Assembly: GCF_047663525.1 (NCBI RefSeq)
Contig: NC_092588.1
Span: 142,684,001-142,748,000, forward strand
From: Anas platyrhynchos
Taxonomy: Eukaryota > Chordata > Aves > Anseriformes > Anatidae
Length of the DNA stretch: 64,000 nucleotides
Direction: 5' to 3'
Both the position numbers and the translations under genes were made by a program. The notes beneath the pieces are model-generated. The model made no database searches. It was not told the DNA's origin and saw nothing but the letters and a program-made list of their open reading frames with translations. Of this stretch, positions 12,556-25,089 are shown piece by piece (positions within the stretch are counted from its first letter, which is position 1; the number at the start of each line of letters is the position of its first letter).

Positions 12556-12617
12556 CTTGACTTAATTAAAGCTACTTAAAAAAAACAACAACAAACAACT
12601 TCTTAAATTAAGTCAAG
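12556..12617. repeat. Inverted repeat, 12-bp arms
   Basis: CTTGACTTAATT (12556-12567) is the exact reverse complement of AATTAAGTCAAG (12606-12617), with a 38-nt A-rich spacer. No known element boundary was recognised. Confidence 0.85.
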
Positions 12618-14224
12618 CTTCTTAGTTTTGTCCTCAGATTTGTACCAGAATTGCTGGAAGTGTGAATTAATCCAGATGTAGTCAATTCAGTTCCAATGTG
12701 TGTGCTGAGGAAACCCTCCTGTGAACTGATCATCTGAGGATTTTGCAATATATTTCTTGTCAGCAGTCGCAATGAAGCACTTCAAGGCCTAAGCTGCAGC
12801 AGCACGGTTGGACGACAGAATCCATAAACAGCTCGCCATGGCCTGCAATTAAATTAGAAAATGGCTGATTTAACAAAGGCACAAATCCCATCACAGAAGT
12901 TGGCCCAAATCCACACAAAGTGTTTCCTGAGATCAGAGAGAATTTGCAGTGTGAGCAGAGGTCACAGCAATGCCTGGCCTCTTGCCATAATAGTTCATCA
13001 TAAAATAATTAAAAGAGTCAAATTGGTGCTGCTTACAAAGTGCCTTTAAGGACACATTAATTAGGTAGCGTGCTTTTTATGGCAGCTACTTCTGTACACA
13101 GTGAGCTGCCATTCCTCAACCCACTGACAACACATTCTACTACACAGAAGCAACTCTTAGTCAAAGAGTATAATATTCCTTACATATTTCACTCTATATG
13201 TAGCAAAAATCCTGCAGAAGTGCAGTAATTAATATCTAATAAACTACCAGCAGGAGTTTCTCTCTGTTGGGCTCTAAAGGAAAGAGAAGGCTGAGAGGCC
13301 ACGAGGAGATAATCCCATGTTTGCTCCTGAAACATCACATGAATAGCTATGGTATTTGTATCAACAAATTCAGTCCTTATAAACAGCCATGATGAGTTTA
13401 CACAGAAATGCAAGCATTTTGAGATGTCTGCTCAGCAGTGCACCCAGCTGGTGGCTGGGTTTTCTTGAACAGTTGGTTTTGGGATTGCCACAAATTTATT
13501 TGTAAAGAGGCTGTCTTCAGAAACAACCAACAGCTTCTCCAACAAGACTAAAACCCTTTGCCATGTCCCTTTGGGCCATATTTAACCTCTCCGTCCATCA
13601 TACCTAGTTGGTGACATTCATTTATTATTATTTTTTTTTTCTCATTTATTAAAATATGCCAATCTTGGCTTCTAGACTTCTGTACAGAAGCTGCAACAAA
13701 ACTCACATATTAAGTATCTTTTGAAATAGTGACTCTGGAGTATCTTAAAGTAAGTAAATACTAAGAAGTTATCCGTGGCAAATTGTCTGGGCTTCCTTTT
13801 GACTGTTTGAGGAAAAGTTATCGCAGTCCTCCTACAGAAAAAAATAAATAAATAAATAAAAAATAAAAAATGGTGGTTTGTTGTTTGGCAGCACTTACCT
13901 AGATAGAAGTCCTCTCTTAGTAGGAATACATGAAAATCATATTTCTTTTCATTATTAGACTTTGTGGAAGATGACATTAGATGATAATTTTTCCTCAGAT
14001 TACCCATATGTCTTTCCTGTCATAACCGAGCTTCCTCATCTCTCCTCAACATTTCTTGCCTCTCCCTTATGATCTGTGCCTCTTCTCAAAAGGACTCAAA
14101 GAACTCAAAAGGATCTTCTTTCTCACCTTCTCCTACCGTCCTACAATTCTCCAGCTAGCTAAATTGTGTAGTAACCTACTGGGACTAAACTAGTCAGCAA
14201 AATTTACCAAGCTAAAAGACCTAC

Positions 14225-14251
14225 TTTTTTTTTTTTTTTTTTTTTTTTTTT
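14225..14251 (+). repeat. Poly(T) tract, 27 bases
   Basis: An uninterrupted T run followed by CCCCC. No element body beside it was recognised on the - strand. Confidence 0.9.
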
Positions 14252-14648
14252 CCCCCACTGTGGTTTTCAAGGAGATGAACATGAATTTATCTACTGCCAC
14301 CCAAAGGTCTGAAACTCTGGAAACAGGAACCTCACTCCTCTTCAGACATCTCCAATATTCTGCCATCCTAACTCACCCCTTATAGGTGCCACAGCCACCG
14401 TCTTGCACAGACCAGTGTCAGTGGCACCTCAAGACTTTCCATTATCACGTCTTTGAGCCGAAAATCAGAAGGTAGACCTGAAGGACAGAGAAGAAGGAAG
14501 AGATGTATGTGAAAGCAAAATTATGTATCCCACTTTCAAATATACAAATGGAGTGTATATCACTTAATTTCAGGGGTTTCACTTCATTTCAGAAGTTGTG
14601 GTTTTAGGAGGAAGCCCTGCTCCCACATTTTCATCACAGAGGAAAAAA

Positions 14649-14708
14649 ACACACACACACACACACAAAACAAAACAAAACAAAACAAAACAAAACAAAA
14701 CAAAACAA
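14649..14708 (+). repeat. (AC)n then (AAAAC)n compound repeat
   Basis: A dinucleotide AC run to about 14667, then about eight AAAAC units. Confidence 0.93.
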
Positions 14709-15192
14709 AGAAGTGTTGCTGAGAGCATGGTCAGTTTGATTTCCTGCAGGAACATCTCTTGCAGATGATTTCTAAATGCTTGCAAGACTACTGCACTGGA
14801 GATAGGAGATAGTTCAGCTATTACGTTCACATTGAATTCCAAAAAGTGGAGGCCAGTTGGAGGACATGGAAGGAAAGAGTACGGAGGCATAATATTTTAA
14901 GTCTTTGCCTTATATGACTTAAGTCTAGTATCTTAGATATTAAGTGCAATACATGTATCTTAAGTCATGGGGGGCTGGGGAGGGAAGGGAACGGACAGAA
15001 GAATACCATTAAACATTTAAAATATATTTATATATTTTTTATATTAATGGCATGGTAGAACTTTCCAAATCTGATGCTGATTTTTGAGCTTGCTAATTAT
15101 GTTCCTTGATAGTTACGTGACGTGTGATAATTGGTATTATTTTTGAACTTCTGGTGGCCATTTTGTCATCTTTTATCACAAATATCATACCA

Positions 15193-15315
15193 TTTTTATT
15201 TTATTTTATTTTATTTTATTTTATTTTATTTTATTTTATTTTATTTTATTTTATTTTATTTTATTTTATTTTATTTTATTTTATTTTATTTTATTTTATT
15301 TTATTTTATTTTTTT
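15193..15315 (+). repeat. (TTTTA)n pentanucleotide tract, about 24 copies
   Basis: About 120 bp of almost pure ATTTT units, ending in a longer T run. It lies about 100 bp before a CpG island. Confidence 0.96.
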
Positions 15316-15409
15316 GGAGATCCTGAGTTTCTCAAACTGTAACGAATATGCGAGAATTGTCGTTCCCGTTATTACAATATAAAAACCAAAACAAACAAAC
15401 AAACAAACT

Positions 15410-15750
15410 GCTTGTTGCCGGTGCCCCCATGGGCGGCAGGGGGGAGCCAGGCCTAGGCCCCGGCCCCCGGGGCCCTCCCGCTCCCCACCGCGCTCCCCGG
15501 CCCTCGCCCCGGCTGCGGGGCCGCAAGATGGCGCCAAGCGCCCGGCGGCGGGCAGGGCCTGGCTCGGGCTGCTCGCCGGTGGGGGGGGAGAGGGGGGGCG
15601 GGATGGCGTCGAAGAGAACTCCTCGGCCTCTGAATTTACACCTCCGAGTGTGATAAATATCGAGAGGGGAAAGGTGTCGGGGGGGAGAATGGAGGGGAAA
15701 GAGAAGGCTGGTCGCTGCGCTGAGCGCGGAGGAAGAGGAGGAAGATGAAG
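15410..15750. promoter_or_regulatory. Orphan CpG island, possible promoter
   Basis: Very G+C and CpG rich between AT-rich flanks. It contains AAGATGGCGCC (15525-15535), which fits the YY1-type element seen near the start of many CpG promoters, and a run of G-tracts at 15578-15602 with G-quadruplex potential. No known first exon is recognisable on either strand. Both strands give long frames here only because stop codons are rare in such DNA. Synteny knowledge (ACBD5 and PTCHD3 lie upstream of RAB18 in human) suggests a neighbour or a lncRNA, but neither protein is visible. Confidence 0.6.
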
Positions 15751-16207
15751 GCTGGTGGTGGTATGAGGTTTCGCAGCGCCTGAGATGTGCGGTGCTGTAA
15801 ACCTCCTGTGTCTGCTCCCAGGGCACCTACGATACCAAGGGTGGTTTTGGGGGGAAAGGTGGTCTCTGGGGAATTCCCTGCTGTGAGTGGTTAGGTCGGA
15901 AGGTTTTTGCTTGCCAAGGGTGGTGTAAAACCTTGTGCAGACCCTGCAGCAAAGCTGTTCCTCGGGTAATGTGCGAAGTGCTTGGTTAATGTAGAACACA
16001 TATTTATAGTGGCTTCTTAAAGTATACTAGAATGAAGTCGTTGTAGTCTGGCTAGTGATGACAAGGATGAATGGAGGAGAGCACACAAATATTAACAAGA
16101 GTATTGTAATAGCTGTGGAAGAATTACGAAGATCCTGAGCTCCTACAGCACAAAGGGAGGGGATTTTTATTTATTTATTTATTTTTCCTTTCCCACTTTC
16201 TTTACAG

Positions 16208-16273
16208 AAACTGCAGAATTCAAAATGGAAAAATCTAAGATTAAATCTAAAGCCGCTCACTTACAAGTGCAAG
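16208..16273 (+). other. Candidate exon of an unidentified transcript
   Basis: A polypyrimidine tract ending TTTCTTTACAG precedes a 66-base stretch that is open in one frame (TAEFKMEKSKIKSKAAHLQ) and ends AAG|GTGAAA. It is about 500 bp downstream of the orphan CpG island on the same strand. A second strong acceptor at 17298-17299 (TTTTCATAG) opens a phase-compatible frame to a TGA at 17395-17397. I recognise no family. It could be a chance pairing or part of a lncRNA. Confidence 0.22.
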
Positions 16274-16279
16274 GTGAAA

Positions 16280-19200
16280 AAGTGACACTCTTTGTAGCAA
16301 TACTATTCCACGTGGCAACCAACAGCATTTTCCATTCCTGTTTTTCTTTTTAAATGCTTCTTTCTGGTGCTGCTGCACTTCTTGCCCTCTTGAATGCTTT
16401 GCTTCCTGATACAAGTAGCACTGCAACTCATCCTTGTTGAAAGGGGCCTTTATTCAGTGAAGTTTTTGTCAGACCACTTACATAATTTCAAAACCAATCC
16501 CCAGTGCTTCACTTTTGCTGCCTCTTTGTGAGAAGCATCTGGATTCTTGGTTTGAATAGATATTATGTAAATGCTATGTACTGGACTGCTATATCAACAT
16601 CAGTTTGCTGCTGTTGGATCAGCAATGCCATACAGCTGCAGAAGGGAAAAGGTCCTGACAAATAGGATACGGAAGATTTTTCCAGTACAGTATTTAGAAA
16701 GAGCTGCCACGTGAAATCCCTGCTAGGCAACAGCACTTCAAAGATAAATGGGAGCTGCATAAAGTGCCACAGCAGCAGACGTGAACCTCTCAATTTCTTA
16801 CTGTATTTTTGCTTGCTGCAATCATCACTGTGCCTAAGTGAAGAACACCAGAACGTACTGGATTATCACGCACAGGAAAGCTGATAGAGAACAGCAACTG
16901 CACTCCAAGGCATGGATGGGAAGCACATAGTGTCCTGAATTTGTCTGCTCTTCCTTTAGAGAATGACAAGTATTTAGCATTATAAGCCCCCTGGGTATGT
17001 ATCAGCATTGAACGTTGAACCACGAACGTTTGCTGCATATAACATTTCAAAGCAGTTGTACTCGTAGCACAATTACAAGTACACTTGATTAAACCATCCT
17101 GTACTATGAAAAGAAGTTACAAAAGCAATAGATTTGGGGCCAGTTTTTCTTCTTGGCATAGACCTGTTCAGAAGGCTTCAAGTAGGTCAATTTACTGGCA
17201 TAACCCAGCAGAGAGCTAAATTGGTGCACAAACTGTGTTGTTGAGTGAGTAAATTATACTTCATTGCTGAATTTTTTTTTTTTCCATTTGTTTTCATAGG
17301 TACTAGGCAGTGGGCTTTGTGCTATTTGTGCAAACTAGCAGGGAGCCTTTGCAATATAAAAGTCCTGATGCTACACAAATATGCAGTCACAGGCTGAGAC
17401 TCCATGCTCTTTCCACTAAGGATGATGGTACCCAGTTCAGTCAAATAAGCCATGCATGGCCCATTGCTAGTAAAAATACTTTTGCTCCATTAATGGATTC
17501 TGACAGGAGGGAAGAGAAGAGTCAGCTCCCAATCTAATATCTTGCGCTTGCCATTGACAAAACATTTTACCTAAATATTTTAAGGCTTTTGATGAGGATC
17601 CAGTATCAGATGGATTGTAAAAGGAATAGAAATGACAGGAAGATTGTGAAGACTTTTGGGAGAGACTTGAGAAATGAAAATGTCTTTTCCAGATCTTTCC
17701 AACATTCCTCAAGTTGGCCAAAAAAGGGAAGGCATTTTGCATCTAAAGACTATTTTGGTAGAGAAACCAGAAAGTTCTACTAGGGAAAAAAAAAAAAAAA
17801 AAGTTACCTTTGAAAACATCTTGGCTATCAAAGGAAAGAATTAGACTGTCACTTGGACTGGTAAGTTATTTGAAATATGAAGGATACTATTGAAAGGGGT
17901 ATTGGAAATGATGGATTATACCCATTTGCTACACAGTGGCAAAAGAGATGAATAGTAGTGTGTCTTTTTTTTTTTTTTTTTTTTTTTTAAATATAATTTC
18001 TAATGATTTACTGGCAGAAGGCCTGTAAAAATGATGGAAAATCAAACAGCAACCAGTTAGTTCAAAAATGATATCAATGCTCTTAATTTGTTTGAAAGTC
18101 TCATTTGTATTGTAAATAATATTAAATGCTTTTTAAACAGGGCATTGTGTGCTTTGTCTGAGGTCTGAGCAGGTACATGGTGTTTGCATAACTCTAAGAC
18201 TACAGAGGTTTCTGCTATTTTTGGGTGCTCAGAACACCATTACACCAAGCCCGCATATTTTAAATGCCCGCTTTTTTCTTGTGTATCTGATTAGTATTCA
18301 TACAAATTACTCAAATGCCTCTGTGCTGTTTAAAGCCATGGGTCAAAAGTCAGGTCTTTAATTTAAAGAAGTGGTTTACAGAAAATTAAAACACGCTAAG
18401 CCTTTTTATCTTGACAAATCTCGCTCTTTCAGCAGAAGGGAAGGATCTAAGTAGAAGAATACGTACCTTATGAAAACCAGTGGAAAATGTATAAGAGGGA
18501 AAAAACACATCGACTGCTAATATTGGCAATCTAAATCTTTTGGAAGATCTAATACTGAGATTTATGAGAATGTATGTTCTGCTGATGAGATATCCCTGCT
18601 GATGGAGAAGGAACGTATGAAAATATATGAAAATTTAGGGGGTACAGTTTAGAAACAGTTTACCAGAAAAGAAACAAGTTTTGAAAAGCCTCATTTGAGA
18701 AGTCTGTTTTTACAATGAAGGATGCAAAATTACTCATCAAGTGCTTAATCATAATCTTCTATAGTTTCTTGGCCGCTTGCTAATACGAGTATTACCATCC
18801 AGACTGATTTAGTTGGCTCAGGTCTTCACTTGATGGCTTAAATGATTTACTATCTGTCCCTTTGAGAACACAGGCTGCAGGAACACTTGTTCCAGTCCCT
18901 AGGACATGCCTGCTCCTCGCCTGTTCTGAAGTAGGCTGCTTTTTTTTCTTCTTTTCTTTTTTTTTCTTTTTCTTTTTTCTCACTTTTGCTTTCTTATCCT
19001 TTGGATCGCACTGCTGACAAAAACACAGACATAGGTGAGAGGTGAGATAGCTGTCCCACGTGCCATTTGGGCCAGTTAAAATACTACTAGCATACTAAAG
19101 CTTGCCGAGGACTGTTCCAAACTGCTCCGCTCTTCTGGCCCTGCCTGGCTGCCTTGCTTTTAACAGCCTCTCGCCTGCATCTGGTGATGTCCTTTGCATC

Positions 19201-21620
19201 TGCTGTGTCCACAAGAAAATCTATTCCAGTGAGCTCAGCAGTGGGTTAAGGGTAAAACATCTACACGAACACTCTTTTTATCAGTGGTGCTGGTAGATTT
19301 GCAGTCTTCAGCCGGTCATATTTCCTGCTTATTTTACCAGCGTGCTATTAAACTAAATCAGCAGATTTATACAGAAATACAGCAGTAGCTGTGCACGGTC
19401 ATACCCTTTGCAGAAAATAACAGTGAGCAGCTGTGATATCGGAAGAGTTGGTGACACTAACCTTGAAATTGCTGGATACTTCTCTGTCATTCTTTACCTT
19501 GAGAAATGAAATGATGATAAAACAGCTCATTTGGGCTGAATCGAGTGTTTTTTATAGTTAAGAGATTTCTGTTACATGGGAGTTTTGGCTTAGGAGTCCA
19601 ATCCTAGCTTTTTTTACTTTGTTAGAAATTGAATGTTGAAATAGAAGTAAACAGGAAAAACTATTTGAAGCTCTCCTGGATCTGCAAGTGCTTTATCTTG
19701 TGTGCCAGACTTTACTTTCCTAATATCTTTGTTTCTATAGAAACAACCCTTTATTCTGTACGATTTGAGTACATCCAATGTTATACCTGCCTTTTTTTTT
19801 TTTTTGTCCACATATTATGGGATTTCAAAACCACACTTCTACAGAACCTGACCTGTTTCACATTTCATGTGTGTAAGATAGGAGCACCAAAGTTTATAGT
19901 TATTGTTCCGTGTGCACACACTAATATTTGCAAAACATGACCATAAAATTTTCTTTGATCACTGTAATGCGTTTTGCGTGCACTTTGTTTGCTATACTTC
20001 CTTTGTAACCAAGAGCCGTTTCCTGAGGTCTCCAAGCAGATATTTCAATAGGCAGAATTAATCCAAGTTACTGCTTGGCTGGAAATTCTCAGGGGAACAT
20101 GCCTCGGAAACGGCATGGGTGATTTGATATGTTGCATGCTACCAATAGAGCAGACCAAATGGGCTGTTTGGTTTGAGGACTATTCTGGGAAGTGCTGCTC
20201 TGAAGAAGGCACTCACTGCATTTTAGATAAGGCGACCCTCCCTGCTCCTGGTCATCAGAGAGCTCAAAGTGCCTTTGTAGTGTCAACACCAATGCTGAGG
20301 CCAAGAGCTCCTCATGTCATTACCTTCCACCTACCCAAATCCCCTGGCTGTTTCAGAGGGATTTGATACTTCTCTTTACTTCTGACTCTAAGCTTGTGCT
20401 CATAATAGCTCATTGTTAAGCAGCTACAGCATTCTCTCTTGGGGTGGCAGCCTCTAACTCTTGGAGCTACTGTATAACATTTAATATTTCAGCCTTCAAC
20501 AGCCCCTGAAGGATGGAGACACAGAAGGCAGCATACATGAATGTGCGTGCATTTTAAAGCTTGTTTGTAACTCCAGAGCTGAGCACCAGCTGTGGCTGGT
20601 AGCAGTTTAAATCTGGAGCAGAGCTTTGCAGGACACTCATACTAGTGATTCAAACCAAATTGCTGAAACCTTGCTGTTTTTCCTCCCCTTCCCTCAGAAG
20701 ATAAAATGGGTCATCTCTAGGCATGAGTGTGAATTTTGTGGCTTGGTCTCTTTGCACAGGAATAATAACAGGAGGTGCTTCCTAGGCCACGGAATCCAGT
20801 CCCATGGTGTCACCATCAACCACAGCATGCAGTCTTGGCTATAAGTTGATCTTCAAAATCATTTTGATTTCTTCTTTGTAACACTACTCACAGCCCCTCC
20901 TAATTTTAGACTGGTTTTCCATCCTCTTGGGAGTTTTTTCTTCCAAGGTCACCATAACCTCTGTGGGGGCTGGTAGCTGGATTTCTCGTACTGGATGTGA
21001 GAGCGCTGCAAGTAACGTGCTAGTTTGGTGGCTTTTGGCAGATTGCTGCCAACTTTCTTTGCCTTTTTAAAAATTATTGTAACTTTTTGGATTTTTCAAG
21101 AAGAGAAGGGTGGGTCGTTGTGGGTATTTTCCTGATTTATGTCATTGAGTTCATTGAGTGTGTATTTCAACTATATCTTACAGAGCTTTTGGACATTGTG
21201 TCCTCCAGGAGAACATGATCCCATAGGAAGCTCTTCCAAGCACCCAGTAATTACTGAAGTTTTAACTAGCAGGTAACTGGTATTCAGGGAAAAGCAGATC
21301 TGCTCTGCAAGTAGATAGGGTTGTTACTTATTTCTAATTCCCCCCTTATTCTGCAATTCTTCTGCCCTTTCCAGTTATTTCTCTATTTCTAATGGAAATA
21401 AGCATGGAGTGGCTTTCTTTGCAAGACATCATAGCTACAGTTACTCGGCTGGAAACTTAGATGGATAGTTAGGAACCTTGCTTAAGTGGAATCCATGGTG
21501 GAAGACATCCAGGAAAATCTATTGGCTGCTCAGAGTGCACTGAGTAGTGTTAGAAGATTTAAGTCTCTCCAGAGATGCTTAAATCTCAACTAGATTCGGC
21601 AACTGCAGCATCTGCTGCAG
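16280..21620. other. Intergenic or intronic, no confirmed gene
   Basis: AT-rich sequence with an A run near 17786-17802, 24 T at 17965-17988, and a T/CT-rich tract at 18942-18979. Short frames look like chance. If the CpG island at 15.4 kb starts a transcript on the + strand, this could be its intron. Confidence 0.5.
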
Positions 21621-21626
21621 CTCTTG

Positions 21627-21704
21627 ATAAAATAAAATAAAATAAAATAAAATAAAATAAAATAAAATAAAATAAAATAAAATAAAATAAAATAAAATAA
21701 AATA
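21627..21704 (+). repeat. (AAAAT)n pentanucleotide tract, about 15 copies
   Basis: About 75 bp of uninterrupted AAAAT units, the complement of the repeat at 15.2 kb. Confidence 0.95.
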
Positions 21705-21709
21705 TCAAA

Positions 21710-24700
21710 TAAACTTCAGATACTAGCAAACCATACTAAACTGAAATATCAGTACTCGTGAAAGGTGGAACTGGTAGCACAGATTCTAGAAAGGAAACGA
21801 GATGTAACTGAAACCATATCAGAAACAAATTTCACCAATGTCTGTCACTAGGCAAAGATTTCCAAACAGCAGGTCTTTGTACAGGTACATGAAGTACTGG
21901 CAAAAGAACCAGAAATGTTCAGCTGCGACTCAAGTTCACTGGGAGAGAGAGAACATTATTGATATCATGGACACAATGAAAACAGTTATGTTTCAGGACT
22001 GTCATCCACATTTTTGTGCATTTGGAACATATTTTTCTTGGAGCACAAGAAGAGATAAATCCTGATTTGAAGCACAAAGAAGTCAACAGAAGTCTTTAAA
22101 TTGACTTCAGTGTTTTTTTCACCAAGGCTTTGACTGGCACATCATATAAGCAGATGCCTTAAATGAGAATCAAATTGATTCCTTGGGCTTGCACTGTTTT
22201 GGACACCTTTCTTAGCATTTTGGATAGGGAAGCAGCAAAATTTTAATGAAAAGATTTTGCTTTGCTGCAAATGAGAGACTAATCCATTGTCTGTGATGAA
22301 GACAACAATGCCAGAGCCTTATGAAAAGCAAGAGGCAGCAGAGCCCAGGAGGGATGCAAAAATCCCGTGCATTTAATTTAAACCTGGATCACTTACTAAT
22401 CTGGAGCCAGAGTGCCTAGTGCCAGGCATTAGAAAACCCTCAATGCCCAGCCATCAGGAGGGTGCCAAAGGGACTTAAAATACCAATTTCAGGAGTTCAG
22501 AGGCTTCGTGGTATTAGCCACTATAGTTTTACCTCATTCAGCAGTGCTTGAGTTTCTTTTGGGCTTTCCATGAGTAGGCACTGACCCAGTATTTGGCCTT
22601 TAATGAAGAACAGAAGCATTAAATGCTCTAAAGTTTTCCAATAAAGAAGCGAGCCATTACTGAAATTCACTCATTTTATCCTAATAACATTGCATTTCCT
22701 GCCAATAGCTTAAAATATGCCGTTATTCTCCCTGAAAAGAAAAAGGTCTTAACTCTAAAATAAGACTCTGGAAATGATATAATATAAACATGTGCTGACA
22801 TTAATTACTGTAATATTTATCTATAAAACAGATGGTAGTGCTTTCAAAAATGTGTGAGCAATGATCAGAATGAATTCATTAGGCATTTATACTGCTGTCA
22901 TGTACTTGCATAGGTGTTGCCTTGGACCCTGCTGTATGCTAAGGGGCTCTTTCTTTTAAAGTGAGGTTTTACCAAACAGATGGAAAACATTATTAACTAC
23001 TGTTTTCCTTTCTTGTCAAAGATGTTTTGTCTAATCATCGCTATAATTACACATCCACATTGTAGTAAATCATGCTGTATAAACATTTAGAACAGAGTGG
23101 ATTATTAAGGTGAAATGCAAAGTATTCCAGACATTAAAACAAAACAAATATGGACTGGACTGTGCTGAATAATAACAATTTTCAACATCAAGGACAGACA
23201 AAACATAATTTAATACCTTTGGCTTTTCTTTCTTCCATTTATGTCCCATTATTCTATGTACAGTGTATCCTGGGTGCTTTCAAATGCCTCCCTCCCCTTT
23301 CTTTGTGCGAATGTTTTACTGAGGAGACATTTTCCTTTATACAGCAGCTCCCTTCAACATCTTGCTGCCAGTGTTTTCTTTTCTTTTAACAAAGGACCAC
23401 AGAAGCATCTCAGAACACAGCGGACAACAATGAAATCTGATGTGTGTCCTTTGTTTTTAAGATAGTCACAAAATTTCCATTCTAGTTGAAGCAAGTGTGT
23501 TTGATCAGGATAACCAACTCCTTTGGGGCTGGATCTGCAGTACTCAACCTTTCCTTTTTGTGGACTTTTGCAGGTCCCCATCGGTCAGGTTCACAATCAC
23601 AAAATACTGGTGTGAACAACTGCATTTCTGTCAGGCTTGTGACTTGACCCAACGTCTGCCACAGCCCCACTTTGGGTCACAACCTCAATTTGGGAATTGC
23701 TGGCACTGCTGGCTGTTTGGTGCAGTGAGTGCAGCCAGGGTGGATCTGATTTAATATCGAAATCAGATAGCCATCAGGAAAGATATCTGTTCAATTGCTA
23801 CAGACAAAATTCAGATTTTATCAGGGATTGGAAGAACGTTTATTTCATCTACCATATGGTTCAGACTTGGAAAACAGCAAGTACCTTGACACTGTGTACA
23901 ATTTCAGGACCATTTTCAGGTCTTCTCTTTTAAGAGTCAGGCTGCATCCACACTTTCCCCTACTAAGTTATTGCATCAACTGTTTCTTGGACGATCAACA
24001 ATTTATGATAGCTACAGGAGCTACTGACATACAAAAAGTTTTAGTTGGGTTTAGACCTTTTTTGCATGCAAAATAGAATTGTTCAGTGTCCTGCTATTCC
24101 TGAAAGACACCATGGAACAGTGGAACTAGGAGAGTGTTAATGATACTGGGAAATTAAAGTTCCTTTATATGGGAGCAGAAATATTGAAAACCAAAACAAA
24201 ACAAAAAAAAAAAAAGAAAGAGAGAGAGATAAGTAGCTTCTATGGGAAAGCAAACTAGCTATATTCAGTTATTCAATGGGGGGTAGAAGAGAAGGGGGGA
24301 ATCTGTACAGAAGCAATTCACCAGCCACTAAAGGCTTGATCTGTTGGTCTTCTGTGGTTCAATATCACCATCTAATTAAAGGTTAAAGATGCTTGGGTCT
24401 TCTTAAAAACAAATAAGCAAAACCAACAGATTTAACATTCATAATATACCCAACGAAACACGTCTTTTTCTTCCCTGCATCCTACTGTTTTCCTGTTTTT
24501 AAAAACCATTAAGCAGTACAAAACAATGTTTTGCTGCTGCAGATTAGTATATTTCTATCCACAAACATTTACATATTTGTGTCAGAAGTTGATCATGGCT
24601 TAGATCTAATCACCAATGTTCTCTTTGTTGTAATTCCATACATTCCCTTAGGAAAACCAAGGCTACAGAGCTGGCCGTTTCCACAAGCTGATTAAAAAGT

Positions 24701-24930
24701 CTGCTGCAAATTGTGGGAGTTTGAGCTTGGTTAGTGCCTACTACAACATAAAAACTCACACGAATTGTTAGCACAGCAAAAAAGGTTGGTCATCAGAAAG
24801 TCTGATATAACTTTTCATAGAAGCATTTTTTTTACAAGTTTATAGGGTATATTGCAAAGCCTAACATCCCAGCTCTCCTACATGGATGGCAGAGGGCTCT
24901 ACTGAGCTTAGTTTTGCTGTGTTGAGATGT
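21710..24930. other. Intergenic, no gene recognised
   Basis: Bases 22600-23120 are AT-rich, free of recognisable repeats, and carry TAATTA-type homeodomain-like sites; this is only suggestive of a conserved element. An A-run then GA tract lies at 24206-24229. Confidence 0.5.
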
Positions 24931-24935
24931 CCCCA

Positions 24936-25084
24936 CAGGGACCCATCCCTGGAGGTGCTCAAGGCCAGGCTGGATGGGGCTTTGGGCAACCTGGTCTGGT
25001 GGGAGGTGTCCCTGCCCATGGCCGGGGGTTGGGACTGGATGGGCTTTAAGGTCCCTTCCAATCACATTCCCTGATTCTGTGATC
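24936..25084 (+). repeat. CR1 LINE 3' fragment
   Basis: CATCCCTGGAGGTGCTCAAG, GGGCTTTGGGCAACCTGG, CTTTAAGGTCCCTTCCAA and the 3' end GATTCTGTGAT match a CR1 3' region on the + strand. Confidence 0.93.
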
Positions 25085-25089
25085 CTACT

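Larger units (their letters stand above)
10540..15190. other. Intergenic, no gene recognised; simple repeats
   Basis: Contains an inverted repeat (12556-12617), an (AAAT)n tract near 13846-13870, 27 T at 14225-14251, an (AC)n-(AAAAC)n tract at 14649-14708 and an AT-rich patch at 15018-15045. The opposing frames at 12142-12579 are on both strands and lack domain features. Confidence 0.55.

Noticed and set aside
12142..12579. Overlapping frames of 120 and 130 codons on both strands
   Set aside because: The two cannot both be coding, and neither shows a domain or codon pattern; probably chance.
15124..15382. Hydrophobic FILFY-repeat frames
   Set aside because: Translation of the (TTTTA)n tract, not a membrane protein.
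15301..15999. Long - strand frame of 232 codons over the CpG island
   Set aside because: It is Pro/Ser/Arg/Gly-rich low complexity where stop codons are rare, it overlaps the pentanucleotide tract, and it shows no domain.
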